Shown: positions 1 to 15,379, counted from the stretch's first letter. The stretch: DNA of 64,000 bases from Archilochus colubris (GCA_023079485.1 CM041090.1:37970874-38034873), one strand, 5' to 3'. Numbers and translations: made by a program. Notes: generated by a model from the sequence alone, not told the origin.

Positions 1-3000
1 ACTGAGATGTCATTTGTTTAAGAGCCAGCCCAGCCTTAACCACTCTCAGTGCTTTGGCTGGTAAAAGTTTCCATCATTCAAAGGGAGTTTTGTGGGAGAA
101 AAATCCTCTTCTGGCTCAGAAAGTCCTGAGCTGAGGAGGAGCCTTGGGGTATTGCAATGATTTTCTGTGCTTTTCAGGCACCTCCTTTTGCTGATGTCAG
201 GTCTGGTGGCCAAGCCCAGAGGCAGGCAAGGTGTGAAGAAGGGGTGTAGCATTAACAGAGAGGGCTGTGTGGCAGCAGCATGCTGGTGCCCATTGATCTT
301 TTTGTGAGCCTAAAGGGAAGTAACACAAATTCCAGGGAGATAAAGCGAGAGGGGCTCATAGTGGGTGGTGGGAGAGGGTTGGAGAAGAGGAGGAGCAGAA
401 AGGAGGGGACTTGAGGGGCTGAAACTATTTTAAAGCAAAAGGGACATGGACAAGGGAGGGTTTGTCATGAACAAATGGGCAGTCACTGCAGGGCAGAGGT
501 TCCACCATGAAAACACCCGGATGCTTCCCTCAGGTGGTCCAGGCTTGCCTCAGTCTTTGCTGGCTTTTGGGGTACCTCCAATATCTCCTTGTCACCAAAA
601 CTTGTGTGCTTCATTCTTGGTGGACATAAAAACTGTGTTTAACCTGCTATGTCACTGCAGCCTCCATTTTACAGACTTCTTCATTTGCTGCCTTTTGCTA
701 AGAGCTTTCTTAATCTGGTGTACTTGAAGGTCCATCAACTTCCTTCAAACTCAGAGGTTTCATCCTAGGGTTTTAGGAGAACACATCTGGATCTGGTCAG
801 TAGTGACTTGTCTGAGCAGCAATGATTGCAGGACTCTTCTTGTGAGCTAACATTTGCAGGATAAAAAATTCAGGTAGCTCATATTTTTAGGACTGAAATT
901 TCTCTGATGCAGAAATGGCCACACAAAACCCAGAGTTTCATACTTATAACCATTCAAGAAGATTTTGGCAGCTGAAAATGTTCACAGTCTTCTGCTTGAC
1001 AGTTAATTTTTTTTTTTACTTCTATTCCACTTGGACTGAGAATTCTGGGTCAACATAACACATCTGAAGACCTGTGCATTTTGATACCCACCACAAGACA
1101 GTTTTCTTCTACCTCTAGAAAAAAAGCTCCAAGTCAGTGGGGTACAGTGAGGTATTCTCTGGATTTTCTTGATGCCTGGGCATTATCAGCCTCTTCTGGA
1201 GTTCCAGTGAAGAGCTGCAAGGGTAGGAGGAGATTACTCTCAGGCTCTGTTGTCCATCTTGCCACAAAGTTTTTAGTGTCCAGTTAATTAAACCCTAAAA
1301 ACTGCAGTTTCCTGTTGTATCAGGACCTGACCCAATTGCCACAGGAACCTTTCTGATAAAGTGTTTGGATCTGGCATGAATCAGCAGCAAGATGCAACAT
1401 AGAGCTCAAGGAGCTAATGCTGAAGGAAAGAGTGATGATTTATGCAACAAACAATTAATACCATTCTAATAAAGAAAGAATGAAACCTTTCATTAGTTCT
1501 ACCTACTTTACAATGTTCCTAATGAGCCAGTCTGCTCCATTGCTCTTTGTATCTTCTCATACTTTGCTGATGCCTCCAGGCATTTCATGCCTTCTCCCTT
1601 TGCTGAAATAAAAATATTCAATAACTGCAGAGAGGATCAGCAAACTGGCTGGGCCACAGCACAGGGGACTCCTTGTGCTCTCACCTGTGTGTCTGTAGAA
1701 GGTTAGAAACCTCCTAATGGTTGAGTCAGTCCATAAACACAAAGCTGAACAGCCAAAACGTGTATCTGCAGCCCTGTGCATGCACAGTGACACACAGAGG
1801 TGACATGTGAACAGCAAGCTCGAATGCCTGGAAGGCTGTGAGAGCCTTGGCAAGGTGACTTATTCCTAACAAAGCACAGGAAATTGTTGAAAGTAATCAG
1901 GATAAGAAGTGAAAATCAGGCTGCAGCACTGTTCAGAACAGCCTTTTTTTCTGTCACCCAGTCTTGCACAGTGTGGATGTGACCCTGCAGGCCCTGGATG
2001 CTTCTTGGCACAAATAACCCCCTTGGCTTTGGCAAGGCCAGGGGGGAGGCTGAGCACTGCCACTTGTGAAAGGAATGGTTTGCAGGCTCAGGGCAGCACA
2101 TGGGGACATCTCCATTCTGCTTCCACAGCATGGGAGAGCATTAAAAAAAAGGCATTTTTGATGAAATAGTTGAAGCAGCAGGGATTTACTGAACCAGTGT
2201 TACAGTGTCCATGCAGCTTGCTCGCTTTGCTGTCGCTAGCAGTTCAGATATTGTCCAAGCTGTCTTGCTCATCAGAGCATGAACTCTGAAAACACTTAGC
2301 CACTACCAGCTCTGTGCATTATTTCAGCTGGAAGAACCTTGGTAGATAAAGTAACGATGATGGATCTAAACGATAATAAAGTCTCCCTGTTGAAAATTTA
2401 AAGTGCTATACAACTATTTTTAGTGACCTCTCCAGCTGAGATAATGCAGAAAGCTAACTAGATGTGAATGTCCATCTTAGGTGAATTGGTTCTTGCAGAT
2501 TGCAAACCAAGGTGAATTGTAGGAGGTTAATGTTCATGCTCCAATACAAGACATATCAGCTCTATAAAAAGATGTATACTGTAAATGTAAAGAAATAACC
2601 TATTAGGTCTAATGTGGATGCAATGTGTTGGTTGGGTTTTTTTTCCTTCCAGCATGCTTATTTCTGTAATGGACATTTAGCTGAGATAAAACACTAAGAG
2701 CTCCCTGTCCTATATCCTCCTCCATCTCCTCTCTCCATGTGTGATGTGAGCATAAGGGAGAGAGAGAAGACTTCTGCATGATTCAGGAAAGCAAAGGTTT
2801 CCTGGCTGGGGTGTTTTGATACCACATTGAGACTGTTTATTTAAATTCAGTTTTCCAGAATCTAAGACATTAAGCAAATGTTTTAAAATTGATTATCTTT
2901 TTCCTCCCTTCACACATGCCCCAAACCTGAGTTCTTGGTTCAGCATTTTTAAATGCAGGAAACTATTTTTTGTGGCTTCCTAAATAAAAGCACTGAGCAC

Positions 3001-6000
3001 CAGCAACCCTCTCTCTGCAAGGAGGTGCAGAACACTGGATGTCTTTTCAAAATGCAGCTCATATTCCAGGATAGCTACAGCAAATTCTTTACTTCTCAGA
3101 GCTCATTTACCTCAGAAGTTCTCCAGATCCAGCAATTCAGCCTTCTCCTGCTCCCATCCAAACCTTCAGATGGCAATTAGCAACATCAATAAGTAACAGA
3201 ACAAATACTTGTCTCTAAAAGAACAAGCCACAGACAGAGCAGTTCGTTCACATTACTCTGAGGCTGCATTACAAACCTTAATTTTTTATATTTCATCTGT
3301 TTAAAGCCCCAGTCCTCCAAACACTTAGCTCTGAGATAGACAGGCTTGGAAGTCAGTGGGTGATGAGGGATGGGTGGAAGACAAGATCTAGCACTGTGGG
3401 GGCCCAAGGTGAGGAACCATATCCATCAGGTCCTGTGCACACCAAGGATGCCACTGTACAGAAGATTTCTAGCTGAGCTCCTGCAGTTCAGCTTTTTAGC
3501 AAAGAGCTTTTGGGAGAGAGAAATGAGTCTGTTGACCTCTCAGCCCCTGGAGACAGTGAATTTCCATCAGAAGCAAAGCCAAACAAAAATGGCAGAGATC
3601 AGCTAAAATTCTGTAATAGGTTTTTATTAACACTGCATAGTAAGGAAATGAAATATTGCACAAAAAAAAATAGCTTTAAAATGCTGGAACTGGGCGAGCA
3701 GATCTGCCAAAGAGCTATGAACTATGTGCTCATAAGTACCAATGTGACTTTGGTATTGCCTGAAGAGCCATTCTCTGCAGGAGACATCCTGCTGCTGAAG
3801 CCCCAAATTACTTCTGACCCACAAGTGACCCGCCAAACAAGTCTGCTGGGAAATACTCCAGCACTTTAAGCTTAACAACCAAATTGGTTAGCATCTCTCC
3901 TTCAGTGCTTAGGGATGTCAAGGGATAAAAAGGATCACAGATTGGGTGGGAACAGTACTCACAGAAACTCAGCTGTGGCCTCAGTTGTCTCATCTGCCTC
4001 TTCAGTCACAGGGCAGAGAGAAGCTTTTGCAGACGCTGAACTTGATCAGGGAGCTGATCTTGGTTAAAACTGCCTGGATCTTCTTGCTGCTGAGGATGGA
4101 GGGGGAGGAGGGTGGGACAGTGTCTCTGAGCAACAAAGCCAGATTGGCAGTGCTGGATTACTGCCCCAGCGTTAATAGAGTGGGATTAGGTGCTCAGAGT
4201 CACCCACATGAAAACTTCTCTCTCCCACTGACCATACTGTGGAGATCAACCTCCTTCATGTCAGCTCTGGGGACACCCATCCTCACTGTGACCCAAGGGA
4301 CCCAATGCTGCTGACCTGCATGGGAGCAAGCATGAAAGAAAGTGATTGGGAACCAAGGTCATTTTGAAGAACAACCCACAAAGGCTTCAAATTGACTTGA
4401 AAAACAACCTGGCCTGAAGAGCTGTTTCCAGTACAAATGTCTTGACAGAGGTGTTTATGAGAAGGCTTTTTTTCCATCTTAGAGACAGTGATTTCCTCCT
4501 TGAAGAACACTTTCGTGTCCTTGTGTTTCTCTGAAGTGCCTGAAACACACTAGACCTGTGTGTCCCTCTGTGTGTCTGGCTTCACTGTACCTTTAGTGGG
4601 GAATTACCCTGCAACATGATGTTCCACAAGAGGAGCTGTCTTTCTGTCCCAGGTCACCTGGGTAATACATCTGTGTATTATTACAACATTGCAAGAATTG
4701 CATCTGAAGAAGCAGATTTGTTTCTGTAGGTGAAATTGGGAGGAAAGTGGTGTCTTTGTTCTGCACAGGGGTACTAATGGTCATTGAAAGGACATTCAAC
4801 ACATCCAACTGAAGAAAATCATGTCCTGCTCTGTTGTAGAGCTCTCTATTAGACATCAACAGGTCTTGAAAAGGAGAAGGTAGTGCTAGAATGAACTCTC
4901 TGCTTGTCCTAGTGAAGCCCTAAATAGTGGGTCATTGCAGGTTACTATGGAGTTATTGAATAAAGGCCCAGCAGCTTGTTCTGCTGATCAATATCTGTGT
5001 GCATGGATGCAGATGTAAATCTCTGTATTTCTTCTGGAGATTCCTCTCCAAAACCTACATTCAGCTTGTGTGAAGTTTTCTGGTGTTTGGTTTCTGGGAC
5101 TACTGCAAATAAGGAGTGGATGCTCAGGACAAACAGACACTCCCTGCCTCTTCCTACTGCTAGGTTGTTCTGATCTCTCTTTTCACATCTTTGCTTTATA
5201 TCAGACCACTAACAAATAACAACACCGTATCATGAGGAACAGCTTTAAATGGAAATAAAGAGATGTGTCTAAATCCTTTAGGCTGTTTGGGATGTCTCAA
5301 GTGATTTAGTCTGGCTGTATCTGTACATTAAAACTTATGAGGGCACTGAGGTTCATCACTTATCCAATTAAAACGTTAGAAGAGTCCCTGGCATAGGGTT
5401 GTCTGAGATGAGGCAGAGCTGTCACACATGCTCCCCAGGGAACAGGTCAACAGCCATCACAGGGTGCAGAGCCTTTCCCATCAGCAGCAGGGACACAGCC
5501 ACCCTACTGGAGGGTGAAAGGGCTGGAAAGCATGGAGCAGGGACCCTCACCAGTGAGCAGCAGTGCTGGGACACGTCATTGAATAGCACAGACATGGCAA
5601 AGTGGCTGCCTGGTCTGTGGCAGGTCTCTACTGAGAAAATAGCTCAAACCCCTCCAGATGTTTTCCAGGCAGGAGTCTGTACTGAGTTGAAAGCATGCTT
5701 GGAGAGCAAGACCACCCATAAGCCTGGTCTCTATGTGGATACCTTCCTGACAAAGCTGTTCTGGTTGTCTGAGAGCAAGCTGGAGGTGGGGACCCTAAAA
5801 AATGTAGGTTATAGAGAGAACAAGTTCCCATCCATTGTCCCCATCTTTATTCAGCTTGGGATAGGATTGGGGCTGAATCCAGTGGGATGGAGTGGCAGCA
5901 GGTACTGCTTGTTAAGTGTAAGGAGACAGCTAGTGAAGTGTGAAGGGTTGTGAAGCCACGGTGCCTCTTCTCCACCTCTGAGAAGAGGCAAAGGAACAAA

Positions 6001-7380
6001 GATGTGAACCTACTTTGCTTTGTAACGTTTAAAGCTGGAAACTTCCCTCCAAACCATGTTTCTTGCAGTGGAAGTTGTGTGCCTGCTACACAGGTAGCAG
6101 GACTCAAATGGCCAGGAAATTTCTGCATTTTGGGGGACTTATGTCCCCCAAATGAATGTAGCAAGTGATAAAAAAAAGAGGGAAAATTTTCCTGGCCTTT
6201 TGCTGGAGGTCTTGCAGCTTGTCCTGAAACAGAAGGGAATAGAAACCCAAGGACTTTATCCATCTCCCTGTGATGAGAATAAATTCTGGTGGAGTGCAAA
6301 ATGCTGTAGCCCTCAGGGGATCCTAAAATAACCTGTTCCTTCCCTTGACTCCCAGCTAGGTATTGTCCTCCAAGCCCCTCTTGGGGAGGGAAGGCACATC
6401 AAGGTCAGCCCAGGGTTCAGTCTCTGTTGTGGGTGCTGGGGCTGCAGGCTGGCCTTGGGAAGGGGTCAGGGGAGAGGAAAAGGAAAATTTGGCAGCTTCT
6501 GCACCCCATGCTACTCATTCCCTTTGGCCTCACGCCCCCCCACCCTCCCCTCCAGCAAATACATTTGGATCTTCTCTTGGAAAAGAAAGAAAGAAGTAAC
6601 ACAAATATTAAAAAGCCAGTGCCCTGCACTGCCTAGAGGCAGGTTCAGACACTGCTGGAGGGTATTACGCTCTCTCTCATGGTATTACCCTTGCCTCAGC
6701 CAGGGGTAACTGGATCTGTGATAGAGTCTGATCCTCCCAAGCCTTTAATTGGATGCGTGAAAGGTCCAAAACGCAGCTCATGCTTCCCTCAGCCATGAGA
6801 TGCACCATCTTCTTGTTACACAAGCTGCCCAGTGAACCCAACCTCCTTTTTAACCTCTCCTACCAGCCAGTTCCCGGGCCCACAAACCACAGCAGACCCT
6901 TTGTAAGGGACCACTCCCATCCGAGGGGGTTCTGGTGGCAGCAAAATATTCAGTAGCTTCCTAGACAAACACCACCCCCCTCCCCACACAGCCTTTTTTT
7001 TCTTTTCTTTTTTTTCTTTTTTTCTTTTTTCTTTCTGTCCTGCAAAGAAGACGCCAGAGTTAGACGAGGGGCAAAAGGAGGTGGCAGAACAATTAGGAAA
7101 CAGTGGGATGGGGCTGGGATGAGCACCCCGCAAGGCTCATGCAAACTGGAGCGCGAAGATGGGCGTGCGGGGAGCAGCTGGGGCAGCGCTGCCGGCCGGG
7201 AAAAGCCCGTGTGGCATTTCCAAAGCTGCTGCGTCTCACAGCCCTCCCTCCACACCGGTTTGCACCTCAAACAGCAGCAGCCCTCCTCTGCAGCACCAAG
7301 GCTGGGACAATGCGGCCCGGATAAGTGGGCCTTCTGTCCCCAGCTGCACTGGGGCCAGGCTCTCCCCAACCTGCAAGCCT
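1..7380. other. Intergenic DNA, no supported gene
   Basis: This stretch holds only short open frames (the longest is 184 codons at 5399-5953) with no recognisable domain, no paired splice sites and no homology I can name. Composition is mixed and not notably CpG-rich until about 7.1 kb. In human the side of SIX6 downstream of its 3' end leads toward SIX1, so distal regulatory elements could be here, but I cannot point to one with confidence. Confidence 0.6.
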
Positions 7381-7414
7381 TTTTTTTTTTGCCTTTTTTT
7401 TTTTTCCCTCTCTC

Positions 7415-7600
7415 TTGCAAAATCAATTTGCGAACAGCTCACTCATTTTTCCCCTTTGCAAACTTATTAGCTATTCAGCCCCGGCGAGCGCTCGTAAGCA
7501 TCCTTTGTCCCAGGGAGGGCTGGAGACCCCTTCATTAGCAGTGATTACTCTGAGCAGTTTGACAGCCTCCCAGCCCGCTTACAAGACTTTCCCATTCAAC
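7415..7600. promoter_or_regulatory. Candidate regulatory block downstream of SIX6
   Basis: Non-repetitive sequence between pyrimidine tracts, with closely packed motifs of developmental factors: a SOX-like CCTTTGT near 7502, ATTAG/TGATTA homeodomain-type cores near 7533-7547, and TTGCAAA near 7456. It lies about 3 kb past the SIX6 stop codon. Cross-species conservation could not be tested, so the enhancer role is inference. Confidence 0.3.
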
Positions 7601-8017
7601 CCTGCCCGGGGCTGCCCCGCTTCTCAAAAGAAACGGAAATATTCAAACATTTCTCCCTCCTCCCCCTTGCCCCCCTCCACGGCTGAATAGACGAAAAGCT
7701 GTTTCTCTTCTCCGCCCTCCCCATTCACTTCACTTTTGATACAATATTTTCCTTCTTTGTTAAACCTGAGAGAGAGGGGTCAAGGCAGACTTTCTAGCCA
7801 CCCTTTTCTGAGCGTTTTGTTTAATGTAAATACAAGCTTTCCCCTCTCTTCCCCCGTTATTATTATTATTATTTTTATTTTTAATGAGAAGGCTCAGAAG
7901 GGCGGCGGCTTAGGCTGATCTCTAAAAAAAGAAAAAATAAAAATTGCTGAAAATGCCAAGGGAAGGGCACAACTTTTCAATGCGGGGAGAGAAAAGGCAG
8001 AAGTGGGGAGAGAAAAG

Positions 8018-8041
8018 AAAAAAAAAAAAAAAAAAAAAAAA
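8018..8041. repeat. Poly(A) homopolymer run (24 A)
   Basis: An uninterrupted run of 24 A inside a purine-rich stretch (about 7922-8060), in GC-rich DNA downstream of SIX6. It could be a retroposon tail, but no retroposon body is recognisable next to it. Length may be affected by sequencing slippage. Confidence 0.85.
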
Positions 8042-8334
8042 GGGGAAAAAAAAGAAGTTGTTTTCTTTCCTAGGTCTTATCGATTCGGCCAAACGCCGCC
8101 GGCGCAGCCTCAGCCGCCGTCGAGCTCCGGCGATGGAGAAGGGAGGCTGGGTAATGCTCAGCTCTCCCGGTCCTCACTCCCCGAGCACACCGGACCTCGG
8201 GGCTGCTCCTCCCAGAGTGGTTCCACACTCCGGTCCCCACCCCGGCCGCTGCTTCGGGAGGGTTTGTTTGATTCATGCCCTCGCTTCTGGCCCTGGGGGT
8301 ATCCTCGGGAGGGTCCCCTCTGTAACCCACTCGG

Positions 8335-8640
8335 GAGATTCAGCATCCTTCATGCCGCTTAAACCTTTGTCGAAATAGAGAATAGGCCGCTGCCTATTGT
8401 CCGAATTTCAGCTTGTTTTTTGGGTTTTTTTTTTCTTCTTCTCTAGTTAGAAAGAAATTGAGTTGTCAGAGGCTGAGCCTATGTGTTCAAATAAATCTCC
8501 AGTCTCTATATGTCTTTTCGAAAGCTTTAATTCCCCACAATAATCCCCAGCTACCCTGGCCGCAGAAGCCTATGGAGAAATTGCAATCACCTGCAGCAAT
8601 TCCCAGGGAGGCAAAGAAATAACTCACGATTCCGTTTTTA
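8335..8640. promoter_or_regulatory. Candidate regulatory block downstream of SIX6
   Basis: Unique-looking sequence with two SOX-like cores (CCTTTGTC near 8365, CTATTGTCC near 8394), a TTTAATTCC homeodomain-like site near 8526 and an OTX-type TAATCC near 8541. SOX2 and OTX2 are known regulators of eye-field genes, which would suit a SIX6 enhancer. Conservation is not tested. Confidence 0.3.
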
Positions 8641-9339
8641 AGGTTGAAATCCACTTTTGCTCCTCAAAAAACCTCCTGTTTGGGAAGCTCTGCCAGCCAG
8701 CAAACTTAGTAACCCCAAAACCAAAACAAACCCCCCATCTCGCTCAGGGTTTAAGCAGCAAAGCCGGGCTCCCTTGTCGGGGACAAAGCACGTTTAAAGG
8801 GTTTAAAAGAAAACAAATTTAGGACAGGGTTGGGGTGCCAGCCTCTCCTGAAGGGAGAGTACCCCCAAAGGGAGCTGGAAACCCCCGCGCTACCCCTGCT
8901 CCCCTCCCCAGCCAGCAGCCCTCGAAAAATATAGTTTATTTTCCTCTCCCGACACCCTGAATTACACCCCGCCGGGGAAATAGTTCCTGGTAAATGGACT
9001 TTAAAAGCAGTTAATAAATACCTGCTACCTGCCCCGTCTCTGTGCTGGTCTGTAAGGAAAACCAACCCACATGCTTCTGAGGACGGAAACACAAATTTAG
9101 ACATCAGCGGTGCCAACGTTTTTCAAGCTTTAAATGCAAACTTAGGCAGAGGGGGAAAAGCCACTGCCGAGGGGGAAATTTGCCTCCCGCTAAAAGGCAG
9201 CACGACTGAATTAATCTATCAGGGAGCTACGCTGGCCACTGTGCCCCCCCCGGCTGCCTCCCTGCATCTTCAGGGGAGCAGGAGAAGGAGCTGGGGCGTT
9301 TCTGGCAGCCGCTGCGGGTTAGCTCTGCCCGGCTTCCCC

Positions 9340-9500
9340 CGGTGCGAGGCTTCTCCTGCTAAATAAAATGAGCCGAGCAATCAGCTTACCGGAGAGGCAT
9401 CTCTCTGAGGACAGGGAAGTCAACGCGATGAGACCCGGCAGACAAAAAAAGCACAGCTCAGGCGATTTAAAGATCAATGTCAAATTGTATAATAAAAAAT
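9340..9500. promoter_or_regulatory. Candidate regulatory block with TCF/LEF-like core
   Basis: About 1.3 kb past the SIX6 stop. The right half (about 9465-9500) turns sharply AT-rich inside GC-rich surroundings and contains AAAGATCAA (a TCF/LEF-type core) and several TAAT-like cores. An enhancer role is inferred only from composition and motif density. Confidence 0.25.
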
Positions 9501-10111
9501 CCTTCTGCTGGGGGAAAAAAAGCTTAGCACGCTCCTTAGACCTGGCGTTTGGTCTCCTCCAGCAAAACCACCCCAAAACAAAGCAAGGGAGGTGGATGGT
9601 GGGGACAGCTCCTGGCACATCGCAGGGGCCGAGATTTGGGGCCCTTGCCGGGCATGAAGGGCTGTTAATTCTCTCTCCTTGCGTTTTCCAGGTGAGGGAG
9701 GAAGCTGAGCTTCCTCAACTGGGCTATCCCAAACCATTTATCTCTTTTTTTTTTTTTTCTCCTTTTCCTTTTTTTTCCCCCCTTCCTCTTTTGTCGTCCC
9801 TGCACGAAAATTCAACGCCGGTAATCCCCAAAAAACTCAGACCTTGGGAGAGGAGAAGCTACGGCGGTGCCTTCTCCTTCCCTTCCACGGGCATCCACAT
9901 CCACCGCCATCCCCGGCCCCGCGGTCCCCCGCTCCTCCCGGTCCCTGCCTCTCAAAAATATCTCCCCTAGTCCCGGGGACCTGGCTACTTCGGTTCTGGG
10001 CGAGCTGATGCTGAAATACCCGTGGCCTCGGCGATCTGCTCTGCGTAAACTGGTGTGCTGGAGACCGACACGGTCAGTTCAAAGCAGATGCGAGGGTCGT
10101 TCATCAAATAT

Positions 10112-10117
10112 TTTATT
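10112..10117 (-). terminator. SIX6: Candidate SIX6 polyadenylation signal
   Basis: TTTATT on the plus strand reads AATAAA on the SIX6 strand, about 640 bases past the stop codon. I saw no other canonical hexamer on that strand between it and the stop. It would give a 3' UTR of roughly 650 bases. Transcript evidence is needed to confirm the cleavage site. Confidence 0.45.
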
Positions 10118-10756
10118 ATAGTTTTAGGCTGCTTCATACAGTTTCGTCCTGCACATGCTCTACAAGTCACCTGTGCACACAGAGAACAAGCCAAAAATAG
10201 TAATAATTAATAATAATAATAATAGAAAAAATCTACCATAGCAATCCCTTAAATAAGTAAATAAACATCATATATATATATATAAAAAACCCTTTAAAGT
10301 AAAGCAAAACCCAACCAAAAGAACAGCGTCTTTTCAACATAAAATACCCCCGCGGGATAGGGCAGGCTATTTTGCAGCTTGTCATTCTGTTATTTTGTTG
10401 TTGATATTTTGTTTTGTTTAATGTTTTGTGGGCTTTGTTCAATGCTGCTTTTTTTTTTTTTTTGCTTTTTTAAATTTTGCTTTTTTTTTTTTTTTTTTTT
10501 CTTTTTTAGGCATCAATCCTGCAAATCCTTGGAAATAAAGGCGACAACGATTTTCATCACGTTTTTTAATGCAGTCTGCTGCAGGGCTGGGAGGAAGCCG
10601 CGGGCAAGCGGTATGTGGCTGGGGAGCGCCCCGCATCCCGGGTTTGGCCACCGCGCCCGGGCGATTACAAGCCCGGTTGCTTCGGCCGTGTCGGCGAGCA
10701 GGCAGGCACCGGTTAGCTGGACCTCCCGCTCCCCCCGGTTTGTCATGGCGGTGGTG
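10118..10756 (-). other. SIX6: Probable SIX6 3' UTR
   Basis: This is the region between the SIX6 stop codon and the candidate poly(A) signal. It holds two long T runs (10449-10463 and 10481-10500), which would be A-rich internal tracts in the transcript and could cause internal priming in oligo-dT libraries. It also holds a TAA/AAT-repeat patch at about 10199-10226 and a TA run at about 10270-10283. No other gene is seen. Confidence 0.5.
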
Positions 10757-13200
<2,444 letters not shown>

Positions 13201-14039
13201 CCCGCCCGCTCCCCGCCGAGCCCCGGCCCGCTCAGCTCCCCGGAGACCTCCACCCCAATGCCCTGCCCCTCTGCTCCGGGCTGGGGCAAAGCAGCGGCAC
13301 AGTGCGGGGCGGGGAAGGGGGCACCCGGCATCCGCTGCGTTTTGGTGCTGGAAAGTTGAAGGGAGTCACCCCCGCTATGGGATGGCCGGGACCCCTTTAC
13401 ACCCTCCCCGGTAAAACTGTGGGTCCCGGCCCGGTGCTGCACGCACAGAGCTCGGCGCACGCGGGGTCGAAGAGGGGGATAAGGGAGAGCTAAAAATCAG
13501 ATAAAAAACTGTCAGCAGAACAGTGACAGAGATGCTGGAAGTGTCAGTGGCAACGGATGAAGCGGTAGGAGCGCAAGGAGAGACGAGATTTAGGGAGAAA
13601 CTTCCCCTTGCCATTATAGGTGACTTGTCACCTCTGTTAAGATGAGCAGTTATCTGCAAAGAGCCCAGGGCCCTTCTCCGTTCAACTAAAGCTTTATAAC
13701 TTTTTTTTTTTAATTTTTTTTTTTTTTACATTTAAAACCGTATTGTTTTCGGCTGAGTGGTCCTGAATAGACGTCGAGAACAGTCGCGGGGAGTGAGAAG
13801 TCATTTGTAGGTCAGAACAGCGACTTAAAGCAGATTTCAGGAATCTTTTGAAATATTGATCACCTACTGATAATCATTCCCCGCGGGTTTCATCTCCCTC
13901 CCGAGTCCCGACCACAGGGCTGGGGGCGAGGGGAGCGCTCGGCAGCCCCTTCGGGGGAGCGGGGCAACCTCCAGCCGTCTCGGGGCAGGAATGGAATCAC
14001 TTTCGGAGCTGTGAGGATGCGATTTGTTTTTAGTAGACA
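13201..14039. other. Upstream flank of SIX6, no gene
   Basis: CpG-rich to about 13.5 kb, then mixed sequence with a T-rich run near 13701-13728. The open frames here have no domain and appear to be by-products of GC-rich composition. Confidence 0.6.
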
Positions 14040-14800
14040 AGAGTGGGGGGATAGGAGCATATCAAGACACTATTTATTCTACATATAGCTGTGCAGTGGC
14101 AATTTCTTCCCTGGCACATTAGGGATCATGCTTGGAAAGGCAGCATATATTTTGAAATAAACTCAATATGTTCTCTCCTCTGTTATTTGCAATGTATTTT
14201 TTTCCCTAGAAAGCTTGTCAAAGCAATCCCCTTCTTAATTTGATATCTTGCTGTCTCTTCCCCCCTTCTCTTTTTTTTTTTATTTTGTTAGTTTCCTGTT
14301 TGTTTGTTTTCCTTTCTTTCCTTATTTAAGAATGCTCCTTCGCTAGTTGCCCGTAGACTGAAATTAAACAGATTTACATTTTCTCCAATCATTTCTCCGC
14401 AGAAATGGAGCTGGGCTGAGGCTTGCCATCTTTTCTTTAGTATCAAGTACAATTTGTCTTTTGCTTGTGAAGATTTGGTAAATCAGAAGGCAGATAGATA
14501 GCGCAGATGGTCGGAGGTGTCGGGTCAGATTATGGTACGCCTCAGTACAGTGCTAAGCTCATTCTGACGGAAAACCCTGATATTATTTTCACAGATCTAC
14601 ACAGTTCACTTGAAAAAAAACCCTTCGAGCCATTTACATCATTTATGTGAGGCTCACAGCTAGCGGGATGGAAAAGCTTTCAATACTGCTCATTTTCATA
14701 AAATCCGACAGAGCTGGGGAGACATAAAAGTACAGACAAAATTCACGAGTTCAGAGACACTACAAAAAACTTAAAAATTAAAAGGGGAGACTCTTCGGCT
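14040..14800. promoter_or_regulatory. Candidate SIX6 upstream enhancer block
   Basis: Two unique-looking segments (about 14040-14200 and 14490-14760) about 1.4-2.1 kb above the SIX6 start codon. They contain CAGATTATGG (an OTX/CRX-type GATTA core, near 14526), CCCTGATATT (near 14576) and several further AT-rich cores. Position and motif content suit a proximal SIX6 enhancer. Conservation was not tested. Confidence 0.35.
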
Positions 14801-15290
14801 TCACTTTACAAACCCATGTTTGATATGCCAAACGGCTTAGGAAAAAAAAAAAAAAGGGGGGGGGAATTAAAAAAATTAGAAACGTGGAAAATATCACCTC
14901 TTAATGCTGCTGAGGGATCGTCCCCTTCCACCCCATCTCTGTTCTCTCTGTCAGAGAAAAACAGAGCAGCTCAATGGAAGATCCCAAATAACCACTTCGG
15001 ACAGGGATAAACAAAAAAACCCCAAACTTCCTCGGGATGAACATCGGGCTTCCCTAGGGAGCGGGTGAGAAGGCGACAACCTCTGTGGCACGGGGAGCGT
15101 CCCCGTGGGCAAGAGGGCTGCTCCCTGACACCCCAGCCGGACCCACCGGGGCCCCCCAAAAGTATTCCGGGGTAGGAGATGATAGAGAAAAAACTTTGCT
15201 TTGAAGAAGGTGGAAGGGTGAAAATGTTGTGCGAATGGGTAGCTAATTTAGACGGGCAGATGATGAGTACTAATACTACTGTAGGTAATT

Positions 15291-15379
15291 TCTTTTTTTT
15301 TTTTTTTTTTTTTTTTTCTCTCTCTCTTTTTTTTTTTTTTTTTTTTTTTTTCTTTTTTTTTTCTTTTTTTTCTTTTTTT
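15291..15379. repeat. T-rich/CT homopyrimidine tract
   Basis: About 89 bases, almost purely T with a short (TC)n centre and scattered C. On the SIX6 strand it is an uninterrupted purine tract. The frames of Lys/Phe-rich sequence in this region are artefacts of it. Exact length is likely to be uncertain in any assembly. Confidence 0.9.

Noticed and set aside
5399..5953. A 184-codon open frame in the left intergenic region.
   Set aside because: No domain, no homology that I can name, no splice-site pairing, and composition like its surroundings.
9368..9970. A 200-codon plus-strand open frame downstream of SIX6.
   Set aside because: It runs through homopolymer tracts and has no recognisable domain; GC-rich DNA lacks stop codons by composition.
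1..10000. SIX1 or SIX4 exons, expected next to SIX6 in vertebrates.
   Set aside because: No further SIX domain or homeodomain sequence appears. These genes should lie beyond the left edge.
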